Source: Teichococcus wenyumeiae
Lineage (GTDB): Bacteria > Pseudomonadota > Alphaproteobacteria > Acetobacterales > Acetobacteraceae
DNA length: 64,000 nt
Direction: 5' to 3'
Assembly: GCF_003696345.1 (NCBI RefSeq)
Contig: NZ_RFLX01000016.1
Span: forward strand, 1-64,000
Of this stretch, positions 55,135-64,000 are shown piece after piece; the stretch's first letter is position 1; each line of letters begins with the position of its first letter. Under the pieces are notes generated by a model, which worked only from the letters and a program-made list of their open reading frames with translations, had not been told where the DNA came from and searched no databases. The translations under genes were made by a program, and so were the position numbers.

Positions 55135-57462
55135 ATGACCGACCAGCTTGTCATTACCGAAAAGTCCAGCCAGGCCAAGGACGTACGGGCCGCCATCGGG
55201 GGCCGCTACGGCGTGGTCCTGCCGGCGGAAGGCCATCTGTTCGACCTGGTGGAGCCGGAAGAAGCGGTGCCGGCCTGGAAGCGCTGGTCGGCGGTGCTGT
55301 TGCGGCCGGATGGCCTCTACGGCACCAAGCCTGCTTCCGGAGGCAACAAGGCCTCCAAGCTCAAGGCCATCCAGGCGGCGCTGAAGAGCGCCAAATGCGT
55401 CTGGCTCGCCACGGACTGCGACCGTGAGGGGCAATTGATCGGCCAGGAGATCCTGGAGCACCTGAAGTACCGCGGCCGGGTGATGCGGGTGATCTTCACC
55501 GCCCAGGACCCCCGGACCATCCAGGATGCCTTCGCGAAGGCCCGCCCCAATGCCGAATATGCCCGCCTCTATGCGGCCGCCGTGGCACGCCGCCAGGCCG
55601 ACCAGATCTACAATCTGTCCCTGACCCGCACCGCCACCGTGACCCTGGCGCGTGGGGCACGCACGGTGATCGGGGTCGGGCGGGTCAAGACACCGACCCT
55701 GGCCATTGTCTGCCGGCGTGAGCTCGAGATCCGCCACTTCGTGCCACAGCCCTATTTCGAGGTGGTGGCGACGGCCGAGGTCTCCGAGGGCCGGCTGCGG
55801 ATGCGGCACGCGCCGAAGGACCGGATCCTGAAGCGCGAGGATGCCGAGGCCATCGCGGCATTGGCTGAGGGCTTCCAGGGCCCGCTTGCCGTGAAGGTCG
55901 AGGACAAGCGCCAGGGGCCGCCGCGGCTGCATGACCTGCCCTCCCTGCAGAAGCTGTGCGGTTCCCGCTTCGGCTGGTCCGCGGCGCGGACGCTGGAGGT
56001 CGCGCAGCAGCTTTATGACGGTGAGGGCAAGAAGGTCATCACCTATCCCCGGGCCGAGACGCGCTACCTGCCGGAAAACCTGATCCCCGACGTGCCCCGG
56101 ATCGTGGCGGGGCTGCGGGTCGGCCGCGCCTTCAGCCAGATTCCGGTACCCGACCCGGCGGTGATCCGCCGGGGTGCCAGCGGCGCCTTCCACGACAAGG
56201 GCCTGGAGGGTGCCAGCCACCATGCCATCATTCCCAACGTGAACACCGTGGATACGCTGCGAGAGGCTTGGCCGCGCCTCTCGGCCGACGAGCGGAAGCT
56301 GTTCGACATCATCGCCCGCTCCTACCTTGCGGCCATGATGCCGGATTTCCGCTACCGGCAGACAACGGCCACCCTGGACGTGGGCGGCCACCAGTTCCGG
56401 GCCTCGGGGCGGCAGCCGATCGACCTGGGCTGGCGCGCAGCCTTCCCCGAATGGCAACCGGCGGAAGAAAAGGGCGAGGACGCGCAGCTTCTGCCCGCGC
56501 TCCGCCATGGCGAGGAAGCGCGACTGCACGATGCCGCTGTCGAGGACAAGGAAACCCGCCCCCCGCCGCGCTACAACGAGGGCACCTTGATCGAGGCCAT
56601 GCAGAATGCCTGGCGCTTCGTGGAGGACGAGGCCCTGCAGGAGCGGCTGAAGGAGGCCAAGGGGATCGGCACGCCCGCGACCCGTGCCGAGATCATCCGT
56701 GGCCTCAAGGCACAGGACTTCCTCACCATCGAGGGCAAGCACATCGTTCCGACGGAGCGGGGCCTGTCGCTGCACGCGGTGCTGGAGCGGGCGGACCCCG
56801 CGCTGGTCGATCCCGGCGTGACGGCGCAGATGGAGCGGCTGCTGGACGAGGTTCTGGTGGGGCAGCAGGACATGGGAAGCGCGATCGATGCCGTCTGTGC
56901 CCAGGCCAGCCGCATCATCGCGCAGTTGCAGGAAGGGGTGGGGGCTCTGGCTCCCGCGCTTCTCGGCGGGTCAGCCAGGCCAGGGGGCTCCGACCGGCCG
57001 CCCACGGCCGCGATGAAGCGCTTCGTGGATAGCCTGGCGCGGCAGAAAGGCATCAAGCCGCCGCGTGGCTATACGGCCTCGGGCGCCCTCTGCCGCAGCT
57101 TTCTGGACCAGCATGCGCCCAAGAGGGACGGAGGGAGCGCCGCGGATACAATGCCGAGTAAAGCCGGATCGCCAGACCAGGCAGGTGCCGATGCCGGAAC
57201 TGCGCCAGCCCACGCGCCCCGGAAGCGGAAGGGTGCGTCCAAGCGCGCCACGCAGGCCGGCCCGCCAGTCCGCAGCAAGCCGGCGAGCCGTGGCGTGAAA
57301 GCCAGCCAGGCTGCGGAATTGCCGGATGGCGACACGCCGCTGAACATTCCGTTCGGCAACAAGGAGGCGGCCCTGAAGATGGGCGCCCGTTACCGGCCCG
57401 GCGGCTGGTATGCGCCAAGCGGCGTGGATCTGGCCGGCTTCCGGGAACGCGGATGGCTGTGA
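55135..57462 (+). CDS. Type IA DNA topoisomerase (TopB-like) with DUF5710-like tail
   Basis: 775 residues. The Toprim domain has ITEKSSQAK and the acidic DCDREGQ triad (Asp94, Asp96, Glu98; the next conserved Glu is Gln100). The active-site Tyr304 is in KKVITYPRAETRYL, where D/S of TYPRTDS is E/T. A C-terminal PTAAMKRFVDSLARQKGI segment (about 620) and a charged linker lead to a tail motif KMGARYRPGGWYAPSGVDL. Such tails are common in plasmid and mobile-element proteins. It should resolve single-stranded or replication/recombination intermediates. Zinc fingers of classical TopA are absent. Confidence 0.9.
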   Translation: MTDQLVITEKSSQAKDVRAAIGGRYGVVLPAEGHLFDLVEPEEAVPAWKRWSAVLLRPDGLYGTKPASGGNKASKLKAIQAALKSAKCVWLATDCDREGQLIGQEILEHLKYRGRVMRVIFTAQDPRTIQDAFAKARPNAEYARLYAAAVARRQADQIYNLSLTRTATVTLARGARTVIGVGRVKTPTLAIVCRRELEIRHFVPQPYFEVVATAEVSEGRLRMRHAPKDRILKREDAEAIAALAEGFQGPLAVKVEDKRQGPPRLHDLPSLQKLCGSRFGWSAARTLEVAQQLYDGEGKKVITYPRAETRYLPENLIPDVPRIVAGLRVGRAFSQIPVPDPAVIRRGASGAFHDKGLEGASHHAIIPNVNTVDTLREAWPRLSADERKLFDIIARSYLAAMMPDFRYRQTTATLDVGGHQFRASGRQPIDLGWRAAFPEWQPAEEKGEDAQLLPALRHGEEARLHDAAVEDKETRPPPRYNEGTLIEAMQNAWRFVEDEALQERLKEAKGIGTPATRAEIIRGLKAQDFLTIEGKHIVPTERGLSLHAVLERADPALVDPGVTAQMERLLDEVLVGQQDMGSAIDAVCAQASRIIAQLQEGVGALAPALLGGSARPGGSDRPPTAAMKRFVDSLARQKGIKPPRGYTASGALCRSFLDQHAPKRDGGSAADTMPSKAGSPDQAGADAGTAPAHAPRKRKGASKRATQAGPPVRSKPASRGVKASQAAELPDGDTPLNIPFGNKEAALKMGARYRPGGWYAPSGVDLAGFRERGWL

Positions 57463-57499
57463 CAGGCTACACAGGCTGAAGCCCTTGGGCACGAGAAGG

Positions 57500-58834
57500 T
57501 CAAGGCCCTGCTCCCTGGGCTATTGAAAGGACTGCCTGTGGCGCATTGGCTGCCGCGCGCCTGAATGCCTGGTCGAGGTCACGGATCAGGTCGTCCGGAT
57601 GCTCAAGCCCGACGGACAGCCGGATGAGCCCCTCATTGACGCCGCTCATGCTGCGCGCCTCCGCCGGAACACCGGAATGCGTTGTCGATGCCGGATGGCA
57701 GATGAGGGATTCCGTGCCGCCGAGCGACACCGCAAGCTTGAAGATCTGCAAAGGATTGAGGATGCGGAAGGCGAGCGGCCGGTCATCCGCGACCACGAAG
57801 GAGAAGGTTGAACCCGGCCCCGAGCACTGGCGCGCGTAGATGGCGCGGTCCCGCTCGGAGGCGGGATGCTCAGGATGCAGCACCTTGCAGGGAATATGCG
57901 GGTTCGTGGCAAGCCAGGCCGCGACCTTCCTGCCGCTCTCCGCAGCGCGTTCCATGCGCAGCGACAGGGTTTCCATCGAGCGCGACAGCATCCAGGAGGA
58001 ATGCGGGTCGAGCTGGAAGCCATAGGCCGAGCGGGTCTGACGCACGGGCCGCAGCATGTCGCGGGAGCCGGTGATGCCGCCCGCCACGAGGTCGGAATGG
58101 CCGCCAACATATTTCGTGAGAGAGTAGACGCAGATATCCACCCCGAAATCGAGCGGCTGCTGGAAGACCGGGCCAAGCATCGTGTTGTCGCAGACGATGA
58201 TCGGGCGCTGGCCGGAGCCGCGCGACCATTGATCCACGGTCTGTCGCACCAGTGCCAGATCCGTCAAGGCGTTCGTCGGGTTGGCGGGGGTCTCGAGGTA
58301 GACCATCTTGACTGGCCCCTGCCGTGCCGCCTCGCCGAGCGCCTCCTCCAGGGCCTCGGCGCTTGCCCCGTCCGTGAAGGCGAAGGGGTGGATGCCCCAT
58401 TGGGGGAAGACCTTGCCGAGCAGGGTTTCCGTTCCGCCATAGAGTGGCGTGTAGTGCACAATGCTGTCGCCCGGCCGGAGGTAGCTCAGTGCGACGGCGC
58501 TGATCGCCGCCATGCCCGAAGCGGTGACGAGTGCGGTCTCGGCATGGTCGTAGATCGCCAGACGGTCCTCCACGATCTCCAGGTTGGGGTGGTTGAAGCG
58601 GGAATAGACCAATCCTCCCGCGCCCATTCCGGTAGGCGCCGGCTTACGTCCTGCCACGACATCGAAGAACTCGGCGCCCTGTTCAGCGCTGTCGAAGACG
58701 AAGGTGGAGGTCAGGAAGACAGGAGGCTTGACCGCGCCTTCCGACAGCGTGGGGTCATAACCAAAGGCCGTCATCTGAGTCTGCGGATGAAGCGCGTGCC
58801 CATCCAGATGCGTTCGCCGGAAGTCTCTCGCCAT
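57500..58834 (-). CDS. Cystathionine gamma-synthase-family PLP enzyme
   Basis: 444 residues of the Cys/Met metabolism family. PLP-binding Lys is in YSLTKYVGGHSDLVAGG; other motifs are ASGMAAISAVALSYLRPGD, YGGTETLLGKVFPQWG and YLETPANPTN. Such enzymes catalyse gamma- or beta-substitution/elimination on cysteine, homocysteine or O-acyl-homoserine. It is convergent with the topoisomerase (37 bp apart) and unrelated in function to it. Confidence 0.9.
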   Translation of the reverse strand: MARDFRRTHLDGHALHPQTQMTAFGYDPTLSEGAVKPPVFLTSTFVFDSAEQGAEFFDVVAGRKPAPTGMGAGGLVYSRFNHPNLEIVEDRLAIYDHAETALVTASGMAAISAVALSYLRPGDSIVHYTPLYGGTETLLGKVFPQWGIHPFAFTDGASAEALEEALGEAARQGPVKMVYLETPANPTNALTDLALVRQTVDQWSRGSGQRPIIVCDNTMLGPVFQQPLDFGVDICVYSLTKYVGGHSDLVAGGITGSRDMLRPVRQTRSAYGFQLDPHSSWMLSRSMETLSLRMERAAESGRKVAAWLATNPHIPCKVLHPEHPASERDRAIYARQCSGPGSTFSFVVADDRPLAFRILNPLQIFKLAVSLGGTESLICHPASTTHSGVPAEARSMSGVNEGLIRLSVGLEHPDDLIRDLDQAFRRAAANAPQAVLSIAQGAGP

Positions 58835-59117
58835 AGCTGCCTCCCATCCTTTTGGTGATCTTAAGCTGCTTGGAGAGGAAGATCCGGCCTGCTTCCGCTC
58901 ACGATCCCGGGATCATGGCGATGGATGATGATATCAGCCACGAACCTCCTGGGCCTGATTATAGCATCAGGCAGCTGTCATGCAGCGGCTGAGGGAGGGC
59001 TTGACCCAGGCTGCATGACTGGCAGCTCACGGTCAGGCGCCTGCGGACTGCGAGTTCCATGGCCGGCTTGCTGTACCGCACCAGTCACATCCAGAGGGAG
59101 CTTGCGGAAGCCTGCCT

Positions 59118-61136
59118 TCAGGAGAACCAGACATTGCCGTCGTTGAGGGTGCCGGTGAAGCCTGCCAGCGTGATCTTCACGTCAAACCCGAGGGAGTGCA
59201 GATCGATGATGGTGTCACTGGCCGTATGACTCACTTGGCCAGCGATATTGCTGAAACTGGTGAGGCCGGCGAACTTCTGGAAGACCAAAGCATCTGCATC
59301 GGCTGCTTTGAAATCCGCGATGGTGACGGTGCTGCTGACGGCTTCGAAGGCAAACTGGTCGCGGCCGGCGCCACCCATCAGCGTATCCACGCCGCCGCCG
59401 CCCAGGAGCCTGTCGTTGCCATTGCCGCCCGTCAATCGGTTCGGCCCCAGATCACCGATCAGCAGGTCGTTGAAACTGCTGCCCACCAGGTCATGGATAC
59501 CCGTATCGATCGCATGCGCGGTTCCGCCCGGTGTGCCGCCATGCTCGGGTTGCGAAGCGAGAATGGCGTTGAACCAGTTCTGTGCCATTTTGACGTAACC
59601 GGCCTCACTTGGATGCTTGCCTTCATAGAGGTCGGAGAGCGTGAGGTTGCTCATGGACAGCAGGCTGACGTTGAGGCCTTCAGCCATCGCTTTCTGGACT
59701 GAAGCCGTGATGGCCGCATTCACGCTCGTGACCTTGTTCGGGTCCGTGTGCGCGGATGAAATCGGCGGCAAGGTCGCGACATAGACGTGAACAAGTGGAC
59801 TCACCTTCGCAACACTGTTGAGAATGCTACGGATTTCCTGACCAATGGTGTTCTGTGGTGCGCTCTCCTGCGTGATATCATTGGTGCCGGCCATCAGCAG
59901 GATAGACACTGGATCGCCTTCGGCCAGAATGCCCGGCACCGGTTGCATCAGACTATTGACGCGTAGCGCCAGCTGATCTGCGCGCTCGCCTGGAAAGCCG
60001 GCGTGGTCAGGGTCTGGAAGCTTGGCTGAACCAGAGCTCTGCGGACCGATGAAGTCAATCAGCATATGTTGCGCTGCGAATTTCCACCACAACGGGTTGC
60101 GGTAGCCGTTGGACGCGCCGCTCTGGCCAAGATCATCCTCGCGCCGCCAACCATAGGTGAGGGAATCGCCCAAAGGCATGAGGGCGATGGGATGGCTCCA
60201 GTCATGGCTCGTAAGATCAGCGACAACGCCGCGACTAGATGTAGCAAAGCTCAGGGTTCCTGGATCGGTGTTCCCCCGGATGGTGAGGGTGAGTGTGGAG
60301 GAGACGACCTCTTCGACAGGCGTGGGATTGGCGATGGTGACAGGTGCGGTGGTGGTGGCCAGGTAGCTTTGCGCGGTGGCGCCGGGGTTGAGCTGCGCGC
60401 CCCAGACCTCGAAGACGCCGGTGGCCGCCTGGCTGGCATTGTGCATCAGCGCGACATTGCCGCTGCTGGAGCCATTGCCGGTGAAGGTCCAGGTGAAGCG
60501 CTGCCACTCGCCGGTGGCGACGGCGGATTGCAGGCTGTTGCTGCTGCCGTTGTAGTAGTTGAAGCTGAAGTTGCCATCGCCGCTGGCCAGGCGCATCCAG
60601 ACACTGAAGGTGTGCTGGCCGGACACGGCGGCATTCTCGAAGATGCCGCTGTTGGCGCCGGAAAGCGTCAGGCGCTCGGCGGTGTTGCCGCTGCCGATGG
60701 GGGTGGCGGCCACGTCGGCCGTGACGGCCGGAAGCGCGCCCGAGACGGCGAAGCGGCTCCAGGCGGCGTTGTTGAAGGCCTCGGAGTATGTGAGCAGGTT
60801 CTGCCAGGGCCCTGGCTGCTGCACCAGATGCGACTGCCCGTCGGACAGGGTGTAGCGGAAGGTTTCGGTGACCACCTGGCCGGCGCTGAGCGCCTGGACA
60901 TTGGCCTGGTTGCTGGCCAGCGTGTAGGTGTACTTGCCGTCGGCGCCGAGCAGCAGGGTGCCGTAGGTGCCGGCCAGGGCGGTGCCCACCTTGGCCGCCT
61001 GGCCATTGATGGCGGTGACGCGCAGCGGGTCGCCCTCGGCGTCGCGGTCATTCGTCAGCACATTGCCCGTGGCCACGGGCGCCGTGCCCTTGGTCACCGA
61101 GCCAGTGTCGGGTGACGCTATCGGTGCGCTGTTCAT
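59118..61136 (-). CDS. Secreted SGNH esterase/lipase with RTX repeats
   Basis: 672 residues, ATG 61136 after CCGGGAGG. Order: VCBS/cadherin-like repeat start (GNVLTNDRDAEGDPLRV, about 25-100); a CBM-like beta-sandwich (LTYSEAFNNAAWSRF, about 115-270); SGNH hydrolase with GDSLTYGW (Ser about 324), GTND (about 415) and HPSEAGY (about 507); RTX nonapeptides GGNGNDRLL and GGAGRDQF (about 565-595); and a C-terminal T1SS-type region. It has no N-terminal signal peptide, so type I secretion is implied, but no T1SS genes lie in this window. Ca2+-dependent folding outside the cell is expected. Confidence 0.88.
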   Translation of the reverse strand: MNSAPIASPDTGSVTKGTAPVATGNVLTNDRDAEGDPLRVTAINGQAAKVGTALAGTYGTLLLGADGKYTYTLASNQANVQALSAGQVVTETFRYTLSDGQSHLVQQPGPWQNLLTYSEAFNNAAWSRFAVSGALPAVTADVAATPIGSGNTAERLTLSGANSGIFENAAVSGQHTFSVWMRLASGDGNFSFNYYNGSSNSLQSAVATGEWQRFTWTFTGNGSSSGNVALMHNASQAATGVFEVWGAQLNPGATAQSYLATTTAPVTIANPTPVEEVVSSTLTLTIRGNTDPGTLSFATSSRGVVADLTSHDWSHPIALMPLGDSLTYGWRREDDLGQSGASNGYRNPLWWKFAAQHMLIDFIGPQSSGSAKLPDPDHAGFPGERADQLALRVNSLMQPVPGILAEGDPVSILLMAGTNDITQESAPQNTIGQEIRSILNSVAKVSPLVHVYVATLPPISSAHTDPNKVTSVNAAITASVQKAMAEGLNVSLLSMSNLTLSDLYEGKHPSEAGYVKMAQNWFNAILASQPEHGGTPGGTAHAIDTGIHDLVGSSFNDLLIGDLGPNRLTGGNGNDRLLGGGGVDTLMGGAGRDQFAFEAVSSTVTIADFKAADADALVFQKFAGLTSFSNIAGQVSHTASDTIIDLHSLGFDVKITLAGFTGTLNDGNVWFS

Positions 61137-61472
61137 GCACGACCTCCCGGCTTGACGCTGCTGAAGCGGCAATCACATCCCCGGCAGAATTCTGAAGCAT
61201 GCAGTCTTGGTATTGCACCAGAGGCTAGCCCTGGCGGAGCGCCACACGCCATGGCGCAAAGGTGGTAGATTGTTCCTGGGTTGACGATGTTACGGCTGCC
61301 GCCCTGATCTCTGCTTCAGCCAGGGGCATGATCCAGCCCGGCGTTCAGCGCCTGCCTGACGCAAGCCTGCCGGCGCACCGACAGTGCCGCGGCGGCGTGG
61401 GGGGCTGGTATGCTGGCGGAGGAGGCGGACGGCAGGATCACTGCAGGCTACGTGACCATAAGGGAATGACGG
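61137..61472. other. Intergenic stretch between divergent genes
   Basis: About 335 bp upstream of both the minus-strand esterase and the plus-strand HARP-like gene. I see no further gene. It must hold both promoters; no obvious box or repeat stands out, apart from the Shine-Dalgarno aaggga (61460-61465) before 61473. Confidence 0.4.
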
Positions 61473-62402
61473 GTGGCTGACGAGACGGTGGAGTTCAGCG
61501 CAACGCAGCAAGATGCCGGCGATGGTGCGCCAGGAGCTACGGCTGCCTTCCCATACGACCGCATGACCGTGGAGCGGTTCCGCAAGGCCTTCCCGCAAGC
61601 CCGGTGGCGCGACGACCTAGGCGCCTGGTTCGTGCCGGGCACACGCGCGGAACAACGCCTGACCAAGTGGATGAGCCGTGAATGGTCGGGCGTGCTGGCC
61701 TATGCCGATGCGCGCGGCCGCGACGCCTTCACCTTCGAGCCCATTGCAAGCCCCTATCTGGAGGTTGCTGACGGCTTTGTAATCCGGACCCCGTATTCCC
61801 GAACAGCCATCGCCGAGTTGCGGGCCGTGCCCTGGGCCCGGTGGGACCCGACATTGAAGGCCTGGCGGGTGCCATTCCGTTCGTTCGGGGAGTTGCAGAA
61901 GCGCTGGCCTGCCATAGAAGCCGCCGCCCGCCGCGCCGAGCCTGAAGAGCGGCGAAAACGCGAGGAAAGCCGCAAGACCTCTCCCGAGCATGCTGACAGG
62001 CGCGCCGAAGCCGCCGAGCGCCGCCGGAACCGGTATCCTGTGCCGGAGGATGCTCTGCCACCACTTGGCCGCGTGGTGATGACCCATGTGGGTTGCATCA
62101 TCTTCGAGGCCGTCACCGGCGAGTTGGTCGAGCCTCTGATCGCTGCTCGCTTCTATCCCAACGTCAGCGCCGGAGCAGCCACACTTGTCTGGGCGACATG
62201 GCGCAGACCCGGCCATGCCGAGCTGGTTCAGGCATGGCCTGCACGAACACCACCCGGGCCAGCCGACCTTGCGCGCGGCTGGTGGCAGCCGACGATCGAG
62301 GTGCTGCGGCAGGAACGCCGCAAAGCGGCATCTCTGGAACGAGCACGGGACACGCGCCGGGCCAGGCTCGGTGTGGCACCGTCTTCCGAGGAAAGCGGTT
62401 GA
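61473..62402 (+). CDS. HARP-like repeat protein, no helicase domain
   Basis: 309 residues, GTG start after aaggga. Two copies of a short module lie at about 26-57 (FPYDRMTVERFRKAFPQARW, then DDLGAWFVPG) and 103-137 (IRTPYSRTAIAELRAVPWAR, then WDPTLKAWRVP). The pattern (Y-D, then AIPGARWD…KAWxVP) recalls the HARP domain of SMARCAL1-type DNA-annealing helicases, which recognise forked DNA. No helicase motifs follow; the C-terminus (about 190-309) is unrecognised, with an Arg/Glu-rich helix at 148-190. A DNA-binding role is an inference. Confidence 0.6.
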   Translation: MADETVEFSATQQDAGDGAPGATAAFPYDRMTVERFRKAFPQARWRDDLGAWFVPGTRAEQRLTKWMSREWSGVLAYADARGRDAFTFEPIASPYLEVADGFVIRTPYSRTAIAELRAVPWARWDPTLKAWRVPFRSFGELQKRWPAIEAAARRAEPEERRKREESRKTSPEHADRRAEAAERRRNRYPVPEDALPPLGRVVMTHVGCIIFEAVTGELVEPLIAARFYPNVSAGAATLVWATWRRPGHAELVQAWPARTPPGPADLARGWWQPTIEVLRQERRKAASLERARDTRRARLGVAPSSEESG

Positions 62403-62614
62403 AGCGTGATAGCCGCGGCTTTCATCGAAGGCGAAGTAAACTCACAGGCCGCGCTGTTCTGGAGCAGCGCCCAGGGAGGACCCGTCAGGCTGCAGGCGAA
62501 GGCAAACCGGCTTCATGGTCAAGGCTAAGGTTTCCGCGCACTGAGCCGTTGAAAGGCGGCCGCTGATCTCTCATATCGCGCCGCGCTGAGCCTGAACCTA
62601 GAGGGAGATGCATT

Positions 62615-64000
62615 GTGAGCGAAGCCTTGGAGCGGCATGAATTTGGCGCCGAAGTGGGGCGCCTGCTCGATCTCGTGGTCCACGCGTTGTATTCGGAGCG
62701 TGAGATCTTCCTTCGTGAACTGGTCGCCAACGCCGCCGATGCGGTGGACCGCCGACGCTTCGAGGCGCTGACCGATCCGGCCCTGATGCTGCCGGGCGAG
62801 GCCAAGCTCCGCATCATCCCGGACAAGGCCGCCCGGACCCTGACGCTCTCCGATCCCGGCATCGGCATGAGCAAGGCGGAACTGGCGCAGCATCTGGGCA
62901 CCATCGCCCGCTCCGGCACCCTGGCTTTCGCCAAGTCGCTGGCCGATGCCCCGGCGGCCGAGAAGCCCAGCCTGATCGGCCAGTTCGGGGTCGGCTTCTA
63001 CTCGGCCTTCATGGTGGCGGACCGGGTGGAGGTGACCTCCCGCCGCGCCGGTACCGAGGAAGCCTGGACCTGGGCCTCCGAAGGCCGGGGCGAGTATACC
63101 CTGGCCCCCGCCACGCGCGATGAAGCCGGCACGGACATCGTGCTGCACATCAAGTCCGATGCGGAGGAGTTCCTGGAGCCCATCCGGCTGCAGACCATCA
63201 TCCGCAAGTGGGCCGACCACATCACCATCCCCATCACGGTGGTGCGGGACGGGCAGGAGGAGCCGGCCAACGAGGGCACGGCGCTCTGGCGTAAGCCGAA
63301 GTCGGAGATCACCGAGGAGCAATACGCCGACTTCTACCGCCATGTCGCCCACACCTTCGACAAGCCCTGGGCCACGCTGCACTGGCGGGCCGAAGGTGCG
63401 GTGGATTTCAGCGCGCTGTTGTTCATCCCCGGCATGAAGCCCTTCCAGGTGGTGGAAGGGGAGCGTGAGAGCCCGCTGCGCCTGCATGTCCGTCGCATGT
63501 TCATCACCGAGGACGCCAAGCTGCTGCCGCCCTGGCTGCGCTTCGTGCATGGCGTGGTGGATACCGAGGACCTGCCACTGAACGTTTCCCGCGAGATGCT
63601 GCAGGCCACCCCGGTGCTGGGCCGCATCCGCAAGGCCGTGACCAACCGCGTGCTGTCCGAGCTGAAGTCCCGCGCCAAGGACGCCGAGGACTATGCCAAA
63701 TTCTGGGAGAACTTCGGCATCGTGCTGAAGGAAGGCGTCTGGGAGGATGCCGAGCACCGGCAGGACGTGGCCGGGCTGCTGCGCTTCCGCTCCTCGGCGG
63801 TGGAGGGCTGGACCTCGCTGGCCGAGTATGTCAGCCGGATGAAGCCGGAACAGGAGGCGATCTACATCCTTGCCGGCGACAGCACGGATGCCCTGGCCAA
63901 GTCGCCTCAGCTGGAGGGCTTCAAGGCCCGTGGCGTCGAGGTGCTGCTGCTGGCCGACCAGATCGACGCCTTCTGGCCGGAGCGGCTGGACAGCTTCGAC
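62615..64000 (+). CDS. htpG: Hsp90 chaperone HtpG, cut by right edge
   Basis: ATP-dependent chaperone; 462 codons are visible to the end of the window (full length usually about 620-640). GTG start at 62615 after gagggag; the ATG at 62608 is out of frame. The N-terminal ATPase has [39 protein letters not shown] and [12 protein letters not shown]. The middle domain contains [17 protein letters not shown] and [12 protein letters not shown]. The C-terminal dimerisation domain lies outside the window. Confidence 0.96.
   Translation, partial: MSEALERHEFGAEVGRLLDLVVHALYSEREIFLRELVANAADAVDRRRFEALTDPALMLPGEAKLRIIPDKAARTLTLSDPGIGMSKAELAQHLGTIARSGTLAFAKSLADAPAAEKPSLIGQFGVGFYSAFMVADRVEVTSRRAGTEEAWTWASEGRGEYTLAPATRDEAGTDIVLHIKSDAEEFLEPIRLQTIIRKWADHITIPITVVRDGQEEPANEGTALWRKPKSEITEEQYADFYRHVAHTFDKPWATLHWRAEGAVDFSALLFIPGMKPFQVVEGERESPLRLHVRRMFITEDAKLLPPWLRFVHGVVDTEDLPLNVSREMLQATPVLGRIRKAVTNRVLSELKSRAKDAEDYAKFWENFGIVLKEGVWEDAEHRQDVAGLLRFRSSAVEGWTSLAEYVSRMKPEQEAIYILAGDSTDALAKSPQLEGFKARGVEVLLLADQIDAFWPERLDSFD

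Overview
The window is GC-rich, densely coded DNA with Alphaproteobacterial character, most like the acid-tolerant Acetobacteraceae (Roseomonas-type). I base this on gene style and content: many paralogous ABC importers, CaiB/BaiF CoA-transferases, Bug-type binding proteins, amidohydrolases, IS110 and IS5 elements. It is a catabolic accessory region followed by a block of DNA-processing genes. I saw no rRNA, tRNA or CRISPR. The replicon type cannot be decided from the window.

Layout. 1-918: IS110-family transposase running off the left edge, then about 600 bp without a recognisable gene. 1560-10222: seven-gene operon with a YtcJ-like amidohydrolase, a complete peptide-type (Opp/Dpp) ABC importer and a second, AtzA/TrzN-like amidohydrolase; a paralogue of the latter converges on it (10323-11756). 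About 11.8-12.7 kb: scar with a frameshifted IS5 remnant. 12803-22008: alpha/beta hydrolase, two adjacent CaiB-type CoA-transferases, a branched-chain-type (Liv) ABC importer with a permease-ATPase fusion, and a quinone oxidoreductase. 22100-29338: second peptide-type importer with fused ATPases, ending in a thiolase-like protein plus a DUF35 zinc-ribbon/OB-fold protein. 29397-31178: lone Bug-type binding protein and a convergent short-chain dehydrogenase. 31446-43004: second thiolase-like/DUF35 pair, third peptide-type importer, double-length CoA-transferase, metallophosphoesterase and SMP-30 lactonase, followed by a GntR regulator. 43861-47936: two divergent small operons with PcaD- and PcaC-like proteins. 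48174-52648: orphan Liv-type binding protein and YihU-like reductase, divergent from a split ComDE-like thiamine-diphosphate decarboxylase, then a LysR regulator. 52794-62402: RecD-like helicase, divergent type IA topoisomerase, PLP enzyme, secreted RTX/SGNH esterase and a HARP-like protein. 62615-end: htpG, cut by the right edge.

How it works together. Most of the window reads as import-then-degrade modules: a solute-binding protein and ABC importer beside enzymes that hydrolyse the substrate (amidohydrolases, hydrolases, lactonase) or activate it with CoA and shorten it (CoA-transferases, thiolase-like/DUF35 pairs). Two of these operons share an A/T-rich upstream motif, which suggests common control. 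The most suggestive points are: (i) the two importer plus thiolase-like/DUF35 operons; (ii) a split CoA-transferase pair whose architecture matches the fused double CoA-transferase; (iii) a ComDE/YihU-like candidate sulfonate module around a perfect palindrome; (iv) a topoisomerase tail and a HARP-like protein that share one short motif.
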